A stretch of 36,116 nucleotides of DNA from Alphaproteobacteria bacterium (GTDB lineage: Bacteria; Pseudomonadota; Alphaproteobacteria; Puniceispirillales; Puniceispirillaceae). Below the pieces are notes generated by a model. The model was not told the DNA's origin and searched no databases. It saw nothing but the letters and a program-made list of their open reading frames with translations. The stretch is from contig JAKMFL010000056.1 in assembly GCA_022425485.1 (NCBI GenBank), positions 1 to 36,116 of the forward strand. The letters are read 5' to 3'. The position numbers were made by a program, and so were the translations under genes. Position 1 is the stretch's first letter; every line of letters begins with the position of its first letter. Positions 32,287 to 36,116 of the stretch are shown here, one piece after another.

Positions 32287-33414
32287 ATGGCAACCGATAA
32301 TTTATCTGATGAATTAAAGAGCTGGATTGCGGCGCGTGGCCGCAAATATGGCTTTGAGAGTTGTCAGATAACACAAGCACGCCTGCCCGCGCCTGTTGGC
32401 GCAGGTTTGGATGCGTTTGTGGATGCTGGCCATCATGGGGAGATGCGCTGGCTAGAAGAGACACGCCAGCGCCGCTATACGCCCCAAGCTATGTGGGATG
32501 AGGCCGAAACAGCGATTATTTTTGGCTGTAATTATGGCCCTGACCATAACCCGCTAGAGACGTTGGAACATCGGCAAAAAGCGAATATATCTGTTTATGC
32601 GCGCGGGCGGGACTATCATGAAGTGCTCAAAGGCCGGCTAAAGCAAATTGCCTCACAATTGCATGCTAAATCGGGCTGGCAGGTGAAAATTTTTGTTGAT
32701 ACAGCGCCGTTGATGGAAAAGCCTCTTGCTGCCCGTGCTGGTTTGGGATGGCAAGGTAAACATACCAACCTTGTATCGCGCGAGTTTGGCTCTTGGTTGT
32801 TTTTAGGAACGATACTGACAAGTGGCAAATTAGAGCCTGATAGGCCAGAAAAAGATAATTGCGGCAGTTGCACCGCCTGTCTTGATATCTGCCCAACCAA
32901 TGCATTCCCCGCGCCCTACAAGCTGGATGCGCGGCGCTGTATATCCTATCTCACTATTGAGTTTGATGGACATATCCCGCTAGAATTCAGGGCACCGATG
33001 CAAAATCGTGTCTTTGGCTGTGATGATTGTTTGGCGGTTTGTCCTTGGAATAAATTTGCGGCCGCCTCCAGCGATATAAAGCTTGCCTCTGGGGATAAAA
33101 CTTTGCCAGATTTGTCTGTTTTACTCCGCTTTGATGATAGCGAATTCCGCGCATTCTTCTCGAAAACGCCTGTTAAACGAACAGGTTATCTGCGGTTTAT
33201 GCGCAATGTGTTGATAGCGGCAGGTAATGCGGGCCAGCCTAGCCTTATCCCGCTTATCACACCGTATCTTGAGCATGTGGATGCACGCTTGCGTGCAATG
33301 GCGGTATGGGCGCTATCTTGTTATATGAGTAAAGCTGATTTGGGCGAATTGTGTTCCGAGGAAGAGGCAGATAGCCAAGTAATAGCAGAATGGCAAAACG
33401 CCCTGTCCCAATGA
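32287..33414 (+). CDS. queG: Epoxyqueuosine reductase QueG
   Basis: A 375-residue cobalamin- and Fe-S-dependent enzyme that reduces epoxyqueuosine to queuosine in tRNA. FVDTAPLMEKPLAARAGLGWQGKHTN (137-161) is the cobalamin/active-site block; the two [4Fe-4S] sites use Cys192, 195, 198 and 202 (CGSCTACLDICP) and Cys218, 245, 248 and 252 (CDDCLAVCPWN). A short C-terminal HEAT-like helical stretch (LRAMAVWALSC) ends the protein. Its stop codon lies in the loop of a strong terminator. It completes the queA-tgt-queG cluster. Confidence 0.96.
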   Translation: MATDNLSDELKSWIAARGRKYGFESCQITQARLPAPVGAGLDAFVDAGHHGEMRWLEETRQRRYTPQAMWDEAETAIIFGCNYGPDHNPLETLEHRQKANISVYARGRDYHEVLKGRLKQIASQLHAKSGWQVKIFVDTAPLMEKPLAARAGLGWQGKHTNLVSREFGSWLFLGTILTSGKLEPDRPEKDNCGSCTACLDICPTNAFPAPYKLDARRCISYLTIEFDGHIPLEFRAPMQNRVFGCDDCLAVCPWNKFAAASSDIKLASGDKTLPDLSVLLRFDDSEFRAFFSKTPVKRTGYLRFMRNVLIAAGNAGQPSLIPLITPYLEHVDARLRAMAVWALSCYMSKADLGELCSEEEADSQVIAEWQNALSQ

Positions 33415-33440
33415 GGGTGAACAGGGCGTTTATCAGGTTT
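33396..33440 (+). terminator. Terminator embracing the queG stop codon
   Basis: AAACGCCCTGT (33396-33406) and ACAGGGCGTTT (33421-33431) form a perfect 11-bp stem; the 14-base loop holds the queG TGA at 33412-33414. T runs follow on the plus strand, and the symmetric A/T ends would also serve the convergent amtB gene. Confidence 0.8.
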
Positions 33441-33457
33441 TTTATGGTTTTGAGCTG

Positions 33458-33514
33458 TTAGCTATTATGGAAGCCTTTAGCTGTTATGGAAGCCTTTAGC
33501 TATTATGATAGCCG
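33458..33514. repeat. 19-bp tandem repeat over the amtB stop region
   Basis: TTAGCTATTATGGAAGCCT (33458-33476) and TTAGCTGTTATGGAAGCCT (33477-33495) are followed by a third related unit at 33496 that carries the amtB stop codon and last codons. The extra copies therefore lie just beyond the amtB reading frame. Confidence 0.85.
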
Positions 33515-34779
33515 CGCTCACCATGTTGGGCGATATCAAGACCTTCAACTTCATCATCATCGCTTACCCGCAGGCCGCCAAAGACGCCAGCAATTTTCAA
33601 AATCACATAGCTGGCAATAGCCGTCCAGATTACCGTAATGCCGACGCTTATCGCTTGCACAGAAAGCTGAGATGTAATGCTCATCCCTTCTGCTAGACCA
33701 AGACCTGAGAAGGTGTCGGTTGCTAAAACAGCGACCAGCAAGCTGCCCAGAATACCGCCAACACCATGCACGGCAAAAACGTCCAAGCTGTCATCAATAT
33801 TCAAACGGTTGCGGATAATATCCACAGCAACATAACAGAAATACCCCCCAACTAGGCCAAGGATAATGCCGCCCGGCACCCCAATAAAGCCAGAGGCAGG
33901 TGTTACGGTTGCCAAGCCTGCAACCATACCCGTTGCAATACCCACAAGAGATGGACGGCCAAATTTCTTCCATTCAATAACCATCCATACAAGCGACGCT
34001 ACTGCAGCGGAAATATGTGTCACCAGCAACGCCATTGCCGCACCTTGACCAGCCGCAAGGGCTGAGCCGCCATTAAAGCCAAACCAGCCAACCCACAACA
34101 TACAGGCGCCAACCATGGTCAGAACGGGGCTGTGAGGGGGCTGAACGCTTGCTGGGAAATTGCGGCGACGCCCAATAACCACAGCGGCGACGAGCGCTGC
34201 TGTACCCGCAGTGGCGTGAACCACAATACCGCCAGCAAAATCCATAACACCCATAGCTGCCATAAAGCCGCCGCCCCAAACCCAATGGGTAACCGGTGCA
34301 TAGACAACAAGTAACCACAGGCCAGAGAAAATCAGAACAGCAGAAAAACGAATACGCTCAACATACGCCCCAATAATCAAAGCAGGGGTAATCACTGCAA
34401 AAGTCATCTGAAACGCCCCAAATAAGCTTTCTGGAATGGTGCCAGATAAACTGTCAATGGTTATCGCGGACATGAATAGATTGCCTAAATCGCCCAAATA
34501 GGCACCGTCGCCCGAAAAGGCGAGTGAATAGCCAGCAACCACCCACAATACCGACATCAGACAGGCAATGGCGAAATGATGCATTAATACCGATACGATA
34601 TTCTTGGGCTGAACAAGCCCAGCATAAAACAGAGCCAATCCCGGCAATGTCATAAATAGCACCAATGCGGTGGCGGTTAAAATCCAAGCAGTGTCACCTG
34701 TATCTACACTGGCAAAAGCTAATCCCGGCCAAATGATAAGGCCGATAGCTGCCATAATTCCCTTTACTGCGTTTGACAT
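33496..34779 (-). CDS. amtB: Ammonium transporter (Amt family)
   Basis: A 427-residue inner-membrane protein with a cleavable signal sequence (AIGLIIWPGLAFASVD) and about eleven transmembrane helices. VWGGGFMAAMGVMDFAGGIVVHATAG carries the first pore His and the DFAGG signature; FAVHGVGGILG holds the second His of the twin-His pair. It conducts ammonium into the cell. The ATG at 34779 has GGGGAG four bases upstream; an in-frame TTG at 34791 is less likely. Amt genes are often paired with glnK, which is not next to it. I saw no convincing sigma-54 (GG-N10-GC) promoter in the 314-base gap before it. Confidence 0.96.
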   Translation of the reverse strand: MSNAVKGIMAAIGLIIWPGLAFASVDTGDTAWILTATALVLFMTLPGLALFYAGLVQPKNIVSVLMHHFAIACLMSVLWVVAGYSLAFSGDGAYLGDLGNLFMSAITIDSLSGTIPESLFGAFQMTFAVITPALIIGAYVERIRFSAVLIFSGLWLLVVYAPVTHWVWGGGFMAAMGVMDFAGGIVVHATAGTAALVAAVVIGRRRNFPASVQPPHSPVLTMVGACMLWVGWFGFNGGSALAAGQGAAMALLVTHISAAVASLVWMVIEWKKFGRPSLVGIATGMVAGLATVTPASGFIGVPGGIILGLVGGYFCYVAVDIIRNRLNIDDSLDVFAVHGVGGILGSLLVAVLATDTFSGLGLAEGMSITSQLSVQAISVGITVIWTAIASYVILKIAGVFGGLRVSDDDEVEGLDIAQHGERGYHNS

Positions 34780-35093
34780 AATACTCCCCAAAGCTAATTC
34801 ACGCGGTCAAAATTTTGGCTAGTCTATTGATCCCGCTTCGCCTCGCCAGAGAAGGATAAAAAAACATACAAAAATCAGGCATTTGTATAAAAAATGTGCA
34901 GTTTATTTCTTAAATGATTAAAATCTATTCAAAAATAGAGAGAAGTCACAATAAAAGCCTGTTTTTTTTGCAAAAATTAACAGCGGCAAGGCCTGAAAAT
35001 CTTTTTGGTAGGTTCAAAAGAGAATCAATTGCTCGCTTGCACGGGCTTTGAAATTTAGGTTCACTTAAGCTCTAGCAAGTGAGGAGCATATCT
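34780..35093. other. Divergent intergenic region between amtB and the deacetylase gene
   Basis: A gap of 314 bases without a gene. It is AT-rich around 34860-34980, with a run of eight T's at 34963-34970. It must carry the promoters of both divergent genes. No perfect promoter pair, riboswitch or inverted repeat stands out on reading. Confidence 0.6.
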
Positions 35094-36029
35094 ATGGCCA
35101 TAATTTTAAGCGATGAAAGTGCTGGTCGCCATCAAACCCCTGCTGGCCATCCAGAAAGAGCGGAGCGCTATGAAGCTGTGATCACAGCTGTGAGCGCATC
35201 TGACTTGCCTGTAGAAGGCGCGCCCGCTGCTAGCCGTGATGCGCTAGCTCTGGTGCATAGCACGCGCTATCTAGATATGATTTTTGATATGCTTGATGAG
35301 CATGACTTTGCCGATGGAAGGCTGGTTCAATTGGATGGGGATACCTATGCTGGGCCGGATAGTCTGGAAGCCGCCTTGCGCGGGGTAGGGGCGGCCTTGC
35401 TTGGCGTTGATAAGATAATGTCGGGGCAAGAAAATGCTGTCTTTAGTGCGATGCGTCCACCCGGCCATCATGCAGAGCCTGAACGTGCGATGGGTTTTTG
35501 TTTGTTTTCTAATGCCGCGATAGCTGCGTGCCATGCGATGAAGAGGTGGGATGCAAAGCGGGTGGCGGTGCTGGATTTTGATGTGCATCATGGTAATGGA
35601 ACGCAGGCCGCTTTCTGGCACGAGCCAGATTTATTCTATGCTTCCTCTCACCAGATGCCGCTTTATCCCGGTACAGGCGCGGCTGAGGAGCGCGGCGCGT
35701 TTGATAATATACGGAATCTCCCCTTGGCTGAAGGTACAAAAGGGGCAGAGTTTCTGGCTGGCTGGCGCGAAGAATTGCTGCCCTTTATTGCTGCGGCGCG
35801 TTGCGATCTCATTATTATTTCCGCAGGCTTTGATGCGCATAGCCGTGATCCCCTTGGCGGTCTAAATATCGAGGCGGAGGATTTTGCCGCCCTAACACAA
35901 GACATCATAGCCCTTGCCCAGCAGACAAGCGCAGGCGGGCTGCTTAGCTTGCTAGAAGGGGGGTATGATCTACAAGCTCTGGAACAAAGCGTTGCTGCCC
36001 ATTTGCAGGTGCTGGCAGGCCTAAATTAA
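35094..36029 (+). CDS. Histone-deacetylase-family amidohydrolase (AcuC/acetylpolyamine type)
   Basis: A 311-residue zinc hydrolase. The family blocks are GHPERAERY (18-26), RPPGHHAEPERAMGFCLFSNAA (121-142) with the catalytic His pair, VLDFDVHHGNGTQ (159-171) with zinc ligands Asp163 and His165, SAGFDAHSRDPLGG with the third ligand Asp, and LLSLLEGGYDL. Bacterial members remove acyl groups from polyamines, acetylated lysines or other amides; the substrate cannot be told. The ATG at 35094 has AGGAG seven bases upstream and is preferred over the in-frame GTG at 35079. It stands alone, divergent from amtB. Confidence 0.94.
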   Translation: MAIILSDESAGRHQTPAGHPERAERYEAVITAVSASDLPVEGAPAASRDALALVHSTRYLDMIFDMLDEHDFADGRLVQLDGDTYAGPDSLEAALRGVGAALLGVDKIMSGQENAVFSAMRPPGHHAEPERAMGFCLFSNAAIAACHAMKRWDAKRVAVLDFDVHHGNGTQAAFWHEPDLFYASSHQMPLYPGTGAAEERGAFDNIRNLPLAEGTKGAEFLAGWREELLPFIAAARCDLIIISAGFDAHSRDPLGGLNIEAEDFAALTQDIIALAQQTSAGGLLSLLEGGYDLQALEQSVAAHLQVLAGLN

Positions 36030-36062
36030 CAAGGGTGCAAGGCTCGGCATTAGCGCTCAGCG

Positions 36063-36090
36063 TTACTTTGATTTAGAATTTGGGTACAAT
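36063..36090 (+). promoter_or_regulatory. Candidate promoter at the right end
   Basis: TTACTT (36063-36068) and TACAAT (36085-36090) are 16 bases apart and point to a gene beyond the window. The -10 is good, the -35 poor. Confidence 0.3.
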
Positions 36091-36116
36091 TAAAGGCACA
36101 GGATTTATCGAACATA

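Overview
The window is a slice of a bacterial chromosome, most likely from a free-living, possibly marine, alphaproteobacterium. The grounds are gene content and family resemblance: an MmcB-type DNA repair protein, an Lrp-type regulator divergent from alanine dehydrogenase, a SUF operon led by an Rrf2 regulator and ending in an Atm1-type ABC exporter, SelO, HspQ, GFA and DUF1028 proteins, and a queA-tgt-queG run. The SAR116 group is a guess that fits; no marker gene here settles it. Most of the window is gene-dense, of moderate GC, with Shine-Dalgarno (SD) starts and few long gaps.

Layout. 1-180: AT-rich DNA joined to the 3' half of a tRNA-Val(GAC) and its terminator, probably the edge of an integrated element. 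181-1491 (-): an AT-rich gene for a PD-(D/E)XK nuclease-like protein. 1703-3389 (+): arsH, a 57-residue membrane protein and a short-chain dehydrogenase. 3436-7945: small-protein housekeeping, with a GFA protein, a TPR protein, a minus-strand run of a periplasmic histidine phosphatase plus two tiny membrane proteins, a coiled-coil protein, a Pro-rich membrane protein, a DUF1028 protein and MmcB. 7946-9193 (-): a methyltransferase behind an HD-domain protein resembling the PhnZ oxygenases. 9451-11648 (+): two membrane-anchored unknowns and an orphan ParA-like ATPase. 11685-14484: a Rieske oxygenase divergent from selO. 14493-16280: AldR-like regulator and ald. 16421-17181: tRNA-Ala, rpmF, hspQ. 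17396-25324: sufR-B-C-D-S-T-A plus the Atm1-like exporter, overlapping a lipase-like hydrolase (to 26393). 26418-28921: nadK (-), fdhD and mobA. 29025-33414: kdsD, queA, tgt, queG. 33496-36029: amtB (-) and a histone-deacetylase-family amidohydrolase.

The clearest functional units are Fe-S cluster assembly (an Rrf2 regulator, possible iron control, scaffold SufBCD, desulfurase SufS, carrier SufA, exporter), queuosine synthesis (QueA, Tgt, QueG in order), alanine catabolism (Lrp/Ald) and molybdenum cofactor handling (FdhD, MobA).

The most striking structure not explained by genes is a recurring habit of short, low-copy, degenerate tandem repeats. About a dozen unrelated loci, with units of 7-21 bp and most often exactly 15 bp, sit at or beside start and stop codons and gene junctions. 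No phage, transposase, CRISPR array or complete defence system is visible.
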